This document shows, one piece after another, positions 37,428 through 46,246 of a stretch of 64,000 bases of DNA. The notes under the pieces were generated by a model. The model searched no databases. It was not told where the DNA came from and was given only the letters and a program-made list of their open reading frames with translations. Location of the stretch: positions 3,782,001 to 3,846,000 of the forward strand of contig NZ_CP030082.1 of NCBI RefSeq assembly GCF_006874645.1, in the 5' to 3' direction. The position numbers and the translations under genes are program-made. Origin of the DNA: Bdellovibrio sp. ZAP7. GTDB lineage: Bacteria > Bdellovibrionota > Bdellovibrionia > Bdellovibrionales > Bdellovibrionaceae. Every line of letters starts with the position of its first letter. Position 1 is the stretch's first letter.

Positions 37428-39002
37428 TTACTGACCGAGCTCCGCCATAATGTCCCAACCAAATTTTGCCAGCTTTGCTTCGCCGATGCCATGGACATTT
37501 TTAAGTTCATCCAGACTTTGTGGATTTTGGACTGCTAAATGCTTCAGTGTCAAATCGCCAAAGACGACAAAAGCAGGAACATCGAGCTCCTTCGCCTTTT
37601 CTTTGCGCCATTTTTTTAGAAGTTGGAAGCGCGCCTCTTGTGCATCATCAAATACCAGCCCATCCATGTCGACCGTGGTCTTTGACACTTTTGAACGAGT
37701 TTTTGTTTTTGCAGGGGCTTTCAGAGCTGCCACTGGTCTTACGACCTTGCGCTCTGATTGCGGCAAGCAAGTATCACAGTGCCCGCAACGTTCGATACGT
37801 TGGGCATCTTTGTAGTAAGTAAGAATCTCCGCATGGCGGCACTCGCCACCTTCGGCGTAATTCACCAACGCATCCAGATTTCTCCAGCGGGCATTCTTGA
37901 TTTCCTTGGGAGCTTCGGAACTGGTGATGAAATATGTTTGTAGACCTTTATCTTTTTTCGAATAAAGCATCAAACAAGTCGAATCTAAACCATCACGACC
38001 CGCCCGCCCCATTTCTTGATATAAAGAATCAATCGTGGCAGGCATTTGATAATGTACCACCAAGCGGACATCAGGCTGATCAATTCCCATACCGAAGGCA
38101 TTGGTGGCAACCAGGATTCTTAAATCGCCACGCTCATAGGATTCTTGCGTCTCGGTACGTTCTGCGGTGGAAAGACCTGCATGATAATAACCAACTTTAT
38201 CCAAACGACGTTGCAACTGTCCTGCAAGCTCTTCCGTCACCTTACGAGTTCCGCAGTAAATTATAATGCGACCTTCGGGGGTTTGCTGAATTGATTGCAT
38301 CAACAAAGCAGCCTTTGCCTCCTCATCCGCACAGAATTCAACTTGGTAGTAAAGATTGGAACGATAGAACCCGTGAACACGACGCTCAGGGCTTTTTAGT
38401 TTTAAATTAATCGATATATCCGCAAGAACCGTTGGTGTCGCCGACGCGGTCAATGCTAACACCGGAATATCGGGGCGCAATCTTTTTAGTATTTCTAACT
38501 GACTGTACTCTTCGCGGAAATCGTGACCCCACTGTGATACACAGTGAGCTTCATCAATCGCAAACAAAGCGATGGCGCGATTCTGAATCCAACGCTGAAA
38601 GCCTTCCTTCTGAACACGTTCAGGAGAAAGGTATAGCAAATATGTTCCGCCTTTTTCAATGTCCTGAAAAATCTGACGTTTTTCTGCATCCGTCTGGCCT
38701 GAATAAAGACAACCCGATGGAATACCTTTTCTTTGCAAGGACATCACTTGATCTTTCATCAGAGCGATCAACGGAGAAATAACAATAACCAGCTTGTTTG
38801 CGTAAACCGCCGGAAATTGAAAGCACAGGGACTTACCCCCCCCCGTCGGCAAAACCGCGAGCACATCTTTACCCGAAAGAATGCCGGTGATGATTTCCTT
38901 TTGCCCGATACGAAACTGCGACAGACCAAACGACGTTTGCAGCGTTTGTTCCAAATGGTTTTGATCGATAGTTTGTACTTGGGAAACAGGGTCCTGAAGC
39001 AT
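37428..39002 (-). CDS. RecQ-family DNA helicase without winged-helix domain
   Basis: The ATG at 39002 follows AAGGAAA; an upstream ATG at 39038 lacks a good SD. The 524-residue protein has SF2 helicase motifs: VLPTGGGKS (51-59), DEAH (150-153) and the Q-motif region FGLSQFRIGQ. The RecQ zinc site follows (Cys388 to Cys412, in ECRHAEILTYYKD...CGHCDTC), then a Lys/Thr-rich linker and an HRDC domain (about 453-522). The roughly 110-residue winged-helix of E. coli RecQ, expected between the zinc site and HRDC, is missing. Confidence 0.92.
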   Translation of the reverse strand: MLQDPVSQVQTIDQNHLEQTLQTSFGLSQFRIGQKEIITGILSGKDVLAVLPTGGGKSLCFQFPAVYANKLVIVISPLIALMKDQVMSLQRKGIPSGCLYSGQTDAEKRQIFQDIEKGGTYLLYLSPERVQKEGFQRWIQNRAIALFAIDEAHCVSQWGHDFREEYSQLEILKRLRPDIPVLALTASATPTVLADISINLKLKSPERRVHGFYRSNLYYQVEFCADEEAKAALLMQSIQQTPEGRIIIYCGTRKVTEELAGQLQRRLDKVGYYHAGLSTAERTETQESYERGDLRILVATNAFGMGIDQPDVRLVVHYQMPATIDSLYQEMGRAGRDGLDSTCLMLYSKKDKGLQTYFITSSEAPKEIKNARWRNLDALVNYAEGGECRHAEILTYYKDAQRIERCGHCDTCLPQSERKVVRPVAALKAPAKTKTRSKVSKTTVDMDGLVFDDAQEARFQLLKKWRKEKAKELDVPAFVVFGDLTLKHLAVQNPQSLDELKNVHGIGEAKLAKFGWDIMAELGQ

Positions 39003-39108
39003 AGGGCTACTTTCCTTGAAAACAGCCCTTCTTTGCAACCAAGATTCCTGCGTTAAAATGGATTATTTCCCTTGCAGACGCAGATCCCCGATGGAATCTC
39101 GGACAGGA

Positions 39109-40059
39109 TTAATAGCGACTCTCAAAATCCAGCTTTTCGACTTCCACCGTCGCCAATTTTATCTGCGCGGCCTCAGTTAAATCCTTCAATTGCTCAAGTG
39201 AAGTCGCGCTCGCGATTGGAGCGGTAATACTCGGCCTTTGCATCAACCAGGCAAGCGCTATTGTCGCGGGTTTCACTTGGTGATCCAAGGAAATATCATC
39301 CAAGGCGCCAAGGATTTTAACCCCACGCTCGTCCAGATAGCTGATGGCCTTTTCTCCCCGTGCACTTTGTTTTATATCGTCTTTAGAGCGGTACTTGCCC
39401 GTTAAAAATCCGCTCGCCAATGAGTAATAGGGAATAACACTCACCTCTTTATTAAGGCAAAGTGGCTCAAGTTCTTTTTCAAAAGATTCCCGATCATGCA
39501 GATTGTATTTGGGTTGCAAGGTCACGTACGACGCAAAATCTTGTTGTTCCGAAATGTGCAGACTTTCTTTTAACCGTTTTGCGCTAAAGTTCGAAGCACC
39601 AATGGCACGAACTTTTCCCTCTTTTACCAAGGCATCGAATGCTGCCAGAGTTTCTTCGATGGGAGTTTCCATATCATCCGTGTGGGATTGATATAGATCA
39701 ATATAATCCGTCTGCAAACGCTTTAAAGAATCTTCCACGGCTTGTTTGATATAGGCCGCCTTCAAGCCCTTTTTATCAGGGGCAAGCTCCATTCCCACTT
39801 TCGTGGCAATGATCACTTTATCACGAATCCTGCGCTCTTTCATCCAGTTACCAATGATGGTTTCTGATTCGCCACCTTTATTCCCCGGAACCCAGCGAGA
39901 GTAAACGTCAGCGGTATCGACGAAATTGAAACCCGCTTCAACAAAACCGTCCAACAATTGAAAAGACATCTCTTGATCGATCGTCCAACCAAAAACATTT
40001 CCTCCAAAGCACAACGGAGCCACTTCAATTCCGGTTTTTCCAAGCTGACGTTTATTCAT
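39109..40059 (-). CDS. aldo/keto reductase
   Basis: A 316-residue (alpha/beta)8-barrel NADPH oxidoreductase with NFVDTADVYS (catalytic Asp and Tyr), the lysine in IATKVGM, and the His in YQSHTDD. It resembles the YajO/Tas-like group of aldo/keto reductases; the substrate is not deducible. Start ATG at 40059, AGGAG upstream. Adjacent to the glyoxalase-fold gene on the same strand. Confidence 0.93.
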   Translation of the reverse strand: MNKRQLGKTGIEVAPLCFGGNVFGWTIDQEMSFQLLDGFVEAGFNFVDTADVYSRWVPGNKGGESETIIGNWMKERRIRDKVIIATKVGMELAPDKKGLKAAYIKQAVEDSLKRLQTDYIDLYQSHTDDMETPIEETLAAFDALVKEGKVRAIGASNFSAKRLKESLHISEQQDFASYVTLQPKYNLHDRESFEKELEPLCLNKEVSVIPYYSLASGFLTGKYRSKDDIKQSARGEKAISYLDERGVKILGALDDISLDHQVKPATIALAWLMQRPSITAPIASATSLEQLKDLTEAAQIKLATVEVEKLDFESRY

Positions 40060-40070
40060 GCTGCTGACTC

Positions 40071-40442
40071 CTACATTGAATGAAGACCCACACGATTCCC
40101 TTCGGTGTCTTCAAAAATTCCGATATTACCGTACTGACCGATTGATTTTTTACCTGAAAGAATCTTGCCGCCATTATCGCTTACTTTTCTTAAAGCAGCT
40201 TCAATATCTTGTACAGGAATATAGGGAAGCGTTCCATCGTGAGAGGGCTTATATCCCGGTCCCTTAACCAGAGCACCCGAGGCTCCGTATTCTTTCATAT
40301 TTCCCGAAGGGAAAAACGCAAGCTTCAACGGTCCCATTTCTTCCAATTTGAATTTTAGATCAAATGACTTTTCATAGAAAGTCATTGCGCGTGAAATATC
40401 ATTCGCAGCCAGCTCGACCCAATTGAACATATTGGACGCCAT
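40071..40442 (-). CDS. VOC (glyoxalase/bleomycin-resistance) family protein
   Basis: The 123-residue protein has the VOC beta-alpha-beta-beta-beta repeats: FNWVELAANDISRAMTFYEKSFDLKF and IPVQDIEAALRKVSDNGGKIL, ending with the partner strand IGIFEDTEGNRVGLHS. Such proteins bind a metal and act on or bind small molecules. The gene starts 7 bp after a terminator-like hairpin whose 3' arm provides the SD (40449-40497). Confidence 0.88.
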   Translation of the reverse strand: MASNMFNWVELAANDISRAMTFYEKSFDLKFKLEEMGPLKLAFFPSGNMKEYGASGALVKGPGYKPSHDGTLPYIPVQDIEAALRKVSDNGGKILSGKKSIGQYGNIGIFEDTEGNRVGLHSM

Positions 40443-40448
40443 AATAAA

Positions 40449-40497
40449 AAACCTCCATCTTGAATCTGTTCTTAAGAATCAGAATCCGTGGAGGTTT
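40449..40497 (-). terminator. terminator/attenuator hairpin overlapping the SD of the VOC gene
   Basis: 9-bp perfect outer arms AAACCTCCA/TGGAGGTTT (40449-40457 and 40489-40497) with a nested TTCTTAAGAA palindrome in between; read on the minus strand the hairpin runs into TTTTTTATT then the VOC ATG. It can end the upstream cNMP-protein transcript, and its 3' arm holds GGAGG for the VOC gene. Confidence 0.65.
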
Positions 40498-40529
40498 CCG
40501 TCAATATGACATTGCACACTGTTTCGTGG

Positions 40530-41288
40530 TTATCCCGTCAAAGCTTTATTGGCTCTTTTTAAGCGAAGCGCGAGTGTTTTCACAAGGGCCTTAGCCCAGG
40601 CGGGTTTGGAGAAAATCACACTCTCGAGTGCTGACATAGGGATTTCAATCAACTCCACTTCGGTGACCGCTTCGACAGTTGCAGAACGAGGTTCGTGATT
40701 GAAATGTCCCATCTCTCCCACGAATTCACCGGGCCCGATTTCTCCCAAGCGAACTCGGTCGCCAGTCGTTGCTTCCGAAAACGCATTCAAAGTCCCATGT
40801 TTAACGATATAGACAACTTCCGTGTCGTCGCCTTCCTTGAACAAAGTCTCCCCCACAGTCAAACTGCGAAGCTTGTACTGGGAACCATCCTTTACTGGCT
40901 TGGGAGCAACGATTTTAGAGACAACTTCCAACAAAGCCCATTCTCTATTTGGCTCTGACAGGAATGATAATCGTCCGGATTGCACTTCATGTGGAAACAT
41001 ATCGTGATCGGGAACGTAAGACATCATCACTAGGAAGATGCCGTTATTATTCTTTTCTTTAAGTACTTTGGCTATAATATCGTAGCCTGAACCTTTAGGA
41101 AGATACTCGTCGACGAACATGATTTTAGGTCTGACATTGTCAATTTTGTATTTGGTATCAAACCAATCACTGCCGTGAAACACGGAACAATTTGTGAAAT
41201 GTTTATTGAGAATGTCGGAAATCGCGGTGATTCGCGTGGGATCACCACTAACAATCAAAAAGCTGTTTTTATCCTGGCTGCGGCTCAT
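40530..41288 (-). CDS. receiver-like and cyclic-nucleotide-binding-domain protein
   Basis: The ATG at 41288 is preferred because GGAAGG lies upstream. The 252-residue protein has a receiver-like domain (about 8-120) with Asp60 in IMFVDEYLP. The usual Lys near the end is absent (FLSEP), and the N-terminal acidic pair is reduced to one Asp. A cNMP-binding domain follows (about 135-245: GETLFKEGDDTEVVYIVKHGTLNAF, GEIGPGEFVGEMG, RSATVEAVT). No output domain is present. It may be a degenerate signalling module that senses cyclic nucleotides. Confidence 0.82.
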   Translation of the reverse strand: MSRSQDKNSFLIVSGDPTRITAISDILNKHFTNCSVFHGSDWFDTKYKIDNVRPKIMFVDEYLPKGSGYDIIAKVLKEKNNNGIFLVMMSYVPDHDMFPHEVQSGRLSFLSEPNREWALLEVVSKIVAPKPVKDGSQYKLRSLTVGETLFKEGDDTEVVYIVKHGTLNAFSEATTGDRVRLGEIGPGEFVGEMGHFNHEPRSATVEAVTEVELIEIPMSALESVIFSKPAWAKALVKTLALRLKRANKALTG

Positions 41289-41447
41289 ACAAAAACCTTC
41301 CATAATTTTCAGTCCCATTCCTAGGACCCACAGACGTGCCAGATACTTCTATTATCAACCCTAACTGTCTAACTCTCAACATTCTGTCTAAAAGTTACCT
41401 ACATTTTCTCAGGTTGATTCATTCGGTATGTGTCAATCTGGGACTTT

Positions 41448-42206
41448 TTAGTTTAGTTGATATCTTGCGAGATCCGCAGCGAACTCTTGTTTGGATTGAG
41501 GGAAGCGTTTGTTCACCATCTCGATAAGCGACGCTCTCATATTGTGATTGGGGTTATTGGCGATCACAGTTAGTAGACCCTGCTGACAGCCCGCATAGCT
41601 GCCACAGTTGTTCAGATAAATTTCATAAGCGACGATAACCGGAATGTAACTTTGATCCGTTGTCGAAGCGATGTTTCGCTCTTGCTCGGTACGAGCGTTG
41701 TCCATAGTCACTGTCGCTGCGGGTGCATAATCCAACGATTCTGCCAATGCTACCTCAGCCAATTGCTTATCTCCGCCACGGCCATTTAACATATCCAAGG
41801 CTTCCACTCTCTCAAAGTGAGCAGAGTTGGCACTTTGCAAATCTCTATAGTAATCCCACAGCACTTGTTTCTTATTTGGAAGAGCATTGAATTTCGCACG
41901 CAGCTCTCTGACTCGCACGCGCAAATCCGATTTATTTTCCGCTGCTCGAGTTGTCTTAATAAGATCAACCAAAAGAGCGCGTTCTTTCGTTTCCACGGGC
42001 ACAGCAGTGACCTTAGGCACCGTCGCTAAAGGAGCCGATGCCGAAGCAACATTACGGTTTGGAGCTTTCTGAGTCGTTCCATCAACCACGGCCTGCGGTG
42101 GAGGCTGTGGATCGGCTGAATGATCGACGTTTTGCTCTTTCTGACGACTGAAAAATAGAACGGCGATAAGGGCTACAGCGGCTAACACCACGAAAGTTTG
42201 CTTCAT
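41448..42206 (-). CDS. exported or membrane-anchored protein, unknown function
   Basis: Predicted start at 42206 (ATG within a longer frame). The 252-residue protein has an N-terminal hydrophobic segment (MKQTFVVLAAVALIAVLFFS), a low-complexity Pro/Ala/Val linker to about residue 70, and a C-terminal helical region of about 170 residues with no motif I recognise; its repeated-helix texture is compatible with an alpha-solenoid. The remaining intergenic sequence on each side shows no clear gene. Confidence 0.65.
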   Translation of the reverse strand: MKQTFVVLAAVALIAVLFFSRQKEQNVDHSADPQPPPQAVVDGTTQKAPNRNVASASAPLATVPKVTAVPVETKERALLVDLIKTTRAAENKSDLRVRVRELRAKFNALPNKKQVLWDYYRDLQSANSAHFERVEALDMLNGRGGDKQLAEVALAESLDYAPAATVTMDNARTEQERNIASTTDQSYIPVIVAYEIYLNNCGSYAGCQQGLLTVIANNPNHNMRASLIEMVNKRFPQSKQEFAADLARYQLN

Positions 42207-42369
42207 TATTAGATTATCCCCGTGTGCCCTAAGAAATTGCAACTGGAAACAAAGTCCATGCTTTAGTCACCTGCCAAGGTTTGGACAGCTGACCTTCATT
42301 TAATTCGTTTAAAACGAAAATGCCCCCATGGTCCTTTATTTGCTTTGAGTATCTGGCATTGGGGGGCCA

Positions 42370-43428
42370 ATGAAATTTACAGCAACTGCTTTATTTGCAG
42401 CGACCGTTCTCACATACAATATTGCCAACGCAGGGATCACTTGTTCTTCATCTGAATGTAAAGCTGAAGACATGCCACTCCTAGATCAAATGGAATCATC
42501 AGTAAAAGCTAAGTTCGGATCAATGGCTTGTTTGCCAACGTCATCTACCATGGTGATGGAATCGATCTTTAATTCTAAAAAAGATATCGTGGCGGGAAGC
42601 TTCACTGAAAGTCTTTACCAACAGGGTGTTTATGGTGCGGTGGTGATGTTGGGTATCGATATGAAAACCACATCTGCCAACGGTACCTATGTTAATGATG
42701 CCAATAAGACTTTTACTAAAATCGCTCAAGGTTTCTCAAGTGGCGCCAGCGGTTTTAGTTTCCAAAACTCCCAAAAATCTCTGACACCAGCAAATCTTTT
42801 TGCAGAAATGCAGGGTGGAAGTTTAGGTTCAATTCTTTTTGCTTCTTATATTCCTAAATGTTCTGCGATGGCCAGCGGTCGTCAGACTTGCAGTTTCACT
42901 CGTCAGTACGGTCACTCCGTGGCTGTGCAAGGTGCATCTGCTTCTTCAGTTTCAATTTATGACCCGAATGATGAAAAATGGTCTTCTCAACTTTTGAAAT
43001 TGGCAGATGACTCCAGCTTCTCAGGTGCGACTTTATCTTTGCCATCCCATATCGGTGCGGATGCCCGCATTTTGGATAAAAACTACTACACTCAAGGTGA
43101 AGTGGATTTGGCAGAGTATTTTTATGGTTTGAAGACTTCAGCAGGTGCTTCAACACCGGTTGTAACTCAACCACCAGTAGTGACTCAACCTTCACCGGCG
43201 CCATCGCCAGTGGTTACTCAACCAACGCCAGCTCCATCACCTGTTGTGACGCAACCAACACCGGCTCCATCACCGGTCGTTATCCAGCCGACTCCAGCGC
43301 CGTCTCCGGTTGTAACTCAACCTAAACCTTCGCCTTCTCCTGTGGTTACTCAGCCTTCCAAATCGCAAATTTGGCAGCAATGGGCTCAGTACTACCGCAA
43401 TAAAGGGAAATTCGCCTTCCGCAAATAG
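42370..43428 (+). CDS. secreted C39-like cysteine peptidase-fold protein with proline-rich repeat tail
   Basis: The 352-residue protein has a signal peptide (1-21), a catalytic-like domain (about 25-250) with ACLPTSSTMVM (Cys54), QYGHSVAVQG (His182) and SIYDPNDE (Asp198). That order and spacing are as in C39/papain-like cysteine peptidases. A tail of five or six 11-residue repeats (SPVVTQPTPAP) occupies residues 262-329 and a basic C terminus follows. The tail looks like a cell-wall or membrane-spanning linker. Catalysis is inference from the triad. Confidence 0.72.
   Translation: MKFTATALFAATVLTYNIANAGITCSSSECKAEDMPLLDQMESSVKAKFGSMACLPTSSTMVMESIFNSKKDIVAGSFTESLYQQGVYGAVVMLGIDMKTTSANGTYVNDANKTFTKIAQGFSSGASGFSFQNSQKSLTPANLFAEMQGGSLGSILFASYIPKCSAMASGRQTCSFTRQYGHSVAVQGASASSVSIYDPNDEKWSSQLLKLADDSSFSGATLSLPSHIGADARILDKNYYTQGEVDLAEYFYGLKTSAGASTPVVTQPPVVTQPSPAPSPVVTQPTPAPSPVVTQPTPAPSPVVIQPTPAPSPVVTQPKPSPSPVVTQPSKSQIWQQWAQYYRNKGKFAFRK
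43153..43359 (+). repeat. in-gene 33-bp tandem repeat encoding a Pro/Val/Thr-rich tail
   Basis: Roughly six copies of an 11-codon unit (PVVTQPTPAPS) in the C39-like gene. Codon choice varies between units, so the amino-acid repeat is better conserved than the DNA. Not a CRISPR. Confidence 0.85.
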
Positions 43429-43515
43429 TTCCCTCTATGAAAAAACAGGCATAACAGGCGGCAGTTTCGACTGCCGTCTTGCTATTAGAGGGGTTATTGC
43501 GTAGAACCGTTCCCT

Positions 43516-45108
43516 ATGATCAGCACATCCAATATCAGCCTCCGTTTCGGTGGCAAAAAGCTTTTTGAAGACGTAAATGTGAAATTCACTCCAGGCAACT
43601 GTTATGGCCTGATCGGGGCCAATGGCGCCGGCAAATCCACATTCTTAAAGATTCTTTCCAAAGAAATCGAGCCCAACACAGGCGAAGTCATTATCCCAGG
43701 CAACCTACGCCTTTCGATCCTAAAACAGGATCATTATGCCTATGATGAGTACGAAGTCCTTAAGACCGTGCTTATGGGTAACGAGAAGCTTTACAAAGTC
43801 ATGACTGAAAAAGACGCGCTATACGCAAAGCCTGATTTTTCTGAAGATGACGGCCACCGCGCTTCTGAATTAGAAACGACCTTTGCTGAGCTTAATGGCT
43901 GGGAAGCTGAATCCGAAGCCGGCGTGATGTTAGCTGGTTTGGGTATTGGTGACGAACTTCATAACAAACTTATGAAGGAACTAAACCCAGGCGAGAAAGT
44001 AAAAGTCCTTTTGGCGCAGGCTCTATTCGGCCGCCCCGATATTTTACTTCTGGATGAGCCGACGAATCACTTGGATATCTATGCGATCAACTGGCTTGAG
44101 GATTTCCTGTTAAACTTTGACAACACTGTCATCGTGATCTCGCATGACCGTCACTTCTTGAACAAAGTGTGCTCGCATATTGCGGATATCGACTATGGCA
44201 AAGTCACGACATTCACTGGAAACTACGATTTCTGGCGCCAAGCCAGCGAACTAAAACAGCGCATGCTTTCTGATCAGAACAAGAAAAGTGCTGATAAAGC
44301 TGATGAGCTTAAAGCCTTTATCGCGCGTTTCAGCGCGAATGCTTCTAAATCAGCGCAAGCTTCTTCCCGTCAAAAACAATTGGAAAAGCTTGAGTTCAAC
44401 GACTTGCCAGCTTCTTCCCGTAAATCCCCATTCATCGGTTTCGATGTAAAACGCGAATTGGGTAACGACGTTTTAGTGGTAGATAACATTACTAAGACTT
44501 GGGAAGGCGAAACAGTTCTTAAGAACGTTAGCTTCACCCTTAAAAAAGGCGATAAAGTCGCTTTGATGGGTCGTAATGACTTGGCTAAGACTTTACTTAT
44601 GGAAATCATCGCAGGTCAAATGCAGGCGGATTCTGGCTCTTACACGTGGGGTATCACGACGACTCGTGGTTACTTCCCGACAGACAACTCCAAGTACTTC
44701 CAAGGCAACGAGGCTTCCCTGGTTGAATGGCTTCGTGAGTTCTCTGAAGACAAAGACGAAAGCTTCCTTCGTGGATTCTTGGGTAAAATGCTGTTCTCCG
44801 GATCTGATGCCTTGAAACAACCAACAGTTCTGTCCGGGGGCGAGAAAGTTCGCTGCATGTTCTCGAAACTGATGCTGGAAGGCTCTAATATCCTGATCCT
44901 TGATGGTCCGACGAATCACTTGGACCTAGAAAGCATCACGGCTGTAAATGAAGGCCTGCAGCGTTTTAAAGGCACTGTGATCTTCACCTGCCATGACCAC
45001 GAACTTTTGCAAACGGTTGCAAACAGAATCATCGAAATCAACGAGACTGTTACTTACGACAATCACATTGATTACGAAGGTTACGTTCAGGCGACCAAAA
45101 AGCACTAA
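43516..45108 (+). CDS. ABC-F ATPase, YbiT-like, with degenerate second ATPase site
   Basis: A 530-residue cytosolic protein with two ABC domains and a linker (about 240-305). NBD1 has intact Walker A IGANGAGKS (33-41), a weak signature NPGEK (157-161; also weak in E. coli YbiT) and Walker B LLLLDEPTNHLD. NBD2 has GRNDLAKT (352-359) in place of GxxGxGKT and LDGPTNHLD with Gly464 replacing the catalytic Glu, but a good signature LSGGEK (439-444). ABC-F proteins act on ribosomes. A shared substitution within this YbiT branch is possible. Confidence 0.88.
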   Translation: MISTSNISLRFGGKKLFEDVNVKFTPGNCYGLIGANGAGKSTFLKILSKEIEPNTGEVIIPGNLRLSILKQDHYAYDEYEVLKTVLMGNEKLYKVMTEKDALYAKPDFSEDDGHRASELETTFAELNGWEAESEAGVMLAGLGIGDELHNKLMKELNPGEKVKVLLAQALFGRPDILLLDEPTNHLDIYAINWLEDFLLNFDNTVIVISHDRHFLNKVCSHIADIDYGKVTTFTGNYDFWRQASELKQRMLSDQNKKSADKADELKAFIARFSANASKSAQASSRQKQLEKLEFNDLPASSRKSPFIGFDVKRELGNDVLVVDNITKTWEGETVLKNVSFTLKKGDKVALMGRNDLAKTLLMEIIAGQMQADSGSYTWGITTTRGYFPTDNSKYFQGNEASLVEWLREFSEDKDESFLRGFLGKMLFSGSDALKQPTVLSGGEKVRCMFSKLMLEGSNILILDGPTNHLDLESITAVNEGLQRFKGTVIFTCHDHELLQTVANRIIEINETVTYDNHIDYEGYVQATKKH

Positions 45109-45132
45109 AACTGCTATCACATCTGAAAATAA

Positions 45133-45158
45133 AAAAGGCCGGGGTTTCCCGGCCTTTT
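45133..45158. terminator. bidirectional rho-independent terminator
   Basis: An 11-bp stem AAAAGGCCGGG/CCCGGCCTTTT with a 4-nt loop, A-run left and T-run right, lies between the ABC-F gene and the convergent HExxH-protein gene. Confidence 0.92.
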
Positions 45159-45178
45159 CTTTTTAAATCTCAGTATAA

Positions 45179-46246
45179 CTATTTATCCAATTTGACTAGG
45201 GGTTCAAAGCCCATCTCCCCCCAGGACATGGGCTGGAACGGCAAACGAATCACTTTGTACCAAGGATCACGGTACTGCTCGACTACCAACGAGTTCGCAT
45301 CGTACTTCCATTTGTTGTTCAACTTAGTCGCTGTAAAGCTGATAGACATCTTGTATTCGTTGCTACGAAGCAGGATGTTTGTTTTGAATAAGCAAGAGTT
45401 CGAGATATTTCCGATAAGCTTCACTTTCATTTTCGTGTTGCTCTCATCAAATTTATCCCAGTGAAGATTGTAAAGCACAGATCCTGCCGGCTTTTTGCTA
45501 ACCAGGTCCAAATCTGGAATTGGTAAGATAGGAACTGGGATCGAGAAGCGATAACACATAGCTTCGTTTTCAATCGCTTTAGAGATATCGATCAAATCTT
45601 CGCCCACGTTCAAAATTACGTCTGGTGTCGCTGTATAAACGTCTTTCGTAAATACCATTGCCGAGAAATCGTTACTCCAAGGCAAAAGTGGTGTTATCGA
45701 AAGTTTAGATTGAACCAACATCGAAATACGCACCCCCAGAAGATCTAATTCTTCGTGAGGGTATCCACCATAGTGATGACCGAACTCATGAACCAGGATG
45801 GCAACAGCTTCTGGAATTGAAACCGCTGTGTATTCACCTGTCGGGGCTTTGCTATAAAGAAGATCGGAATTGATATAGATCGGTGTTCCTGGAGAGCTTC
45901 CAGTTTTTGCAACTCGAACCAAGCCATCAATTACAAAGAAACCTGGAGTCTTTTGCTCAGAACCAAAGTAAAGCATACGGCTTCTGACTTCTTGTGGAAG
46001 ACCTTTCGCAATCTGAGCGATGATCTGACGCTGACGTGAATCAAGCTTACAAGCATCAGAAGTCAGGCAGACTTCGATGTATTGTTCTAAACGTTCATAA
46101 GCATAAAGAACGTTCTTTTCAGCGATACCGCCGCCATTACCGATAAAGTCACCGCCCACAAGTGCATTCGCTGCAACTGTCGACATCGTGATTGCCATCA
46201 TCACCAAAGAGCGGAATTTTAAAACTGATTTCTTTAGGCTACTCAC
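45179..46246 (-). CDS. secreted HExxH putative metalloprotease
   Basis: The GTG at 46246 is the likely start: GGAGG lies 6 nt upstream, and it overlaps the end of the regulator gene by 8 bp (GTGAGTAG). The 355-residue product has a signal peptide ending near residue 27 (AANA), and HEFGHHYGG (His153, Glu154, His157), a zinc-peptidase-like motif; a third ligand is not clear. The C-terminal half is beta-rich. No known peptidase family is recognised. Co-translation with a TIGR02147 regulator suggests dedicated control. Confidence 0.75.
   Translation of the reverse strand: MSSLKKSVLKFRSLVMMAITMSTVAANALVGGDFIGNGGGIAEKNVLYAYERLEQYIEVCLTSDACKLDSRQRQIIAQIAKGLPQEVRSRMLYFGSEQKTPGFFVIDGLVRVAKTGSSPGTPIYINSDLLYSKAPTGEYTAVSIPEAVAILVHEFGHHYGGYPHEELDLLGVRISMLVQSKLSITPLLPWSNDFSAMVFTKDVYTATPDVILNVGEDLIDISKAIENEAMCYRFSIPVPILPIPDLDLVSKKPAGSVLYNLHWDKFDESNTKMKVKLIGNISNSCLFKTNILLRSNEYKMSISFTATKLNNKWKYDANSLVVEQYRDPWYKVIRLPFQPMSWGEMGFEPLVKLDK

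Noticed and set aside
43153-43359. CRISPR-like repetition
   Set aside because: The repeats are in-frame, contiguous and codon-variable inside a coding gene, with no unique spacers.
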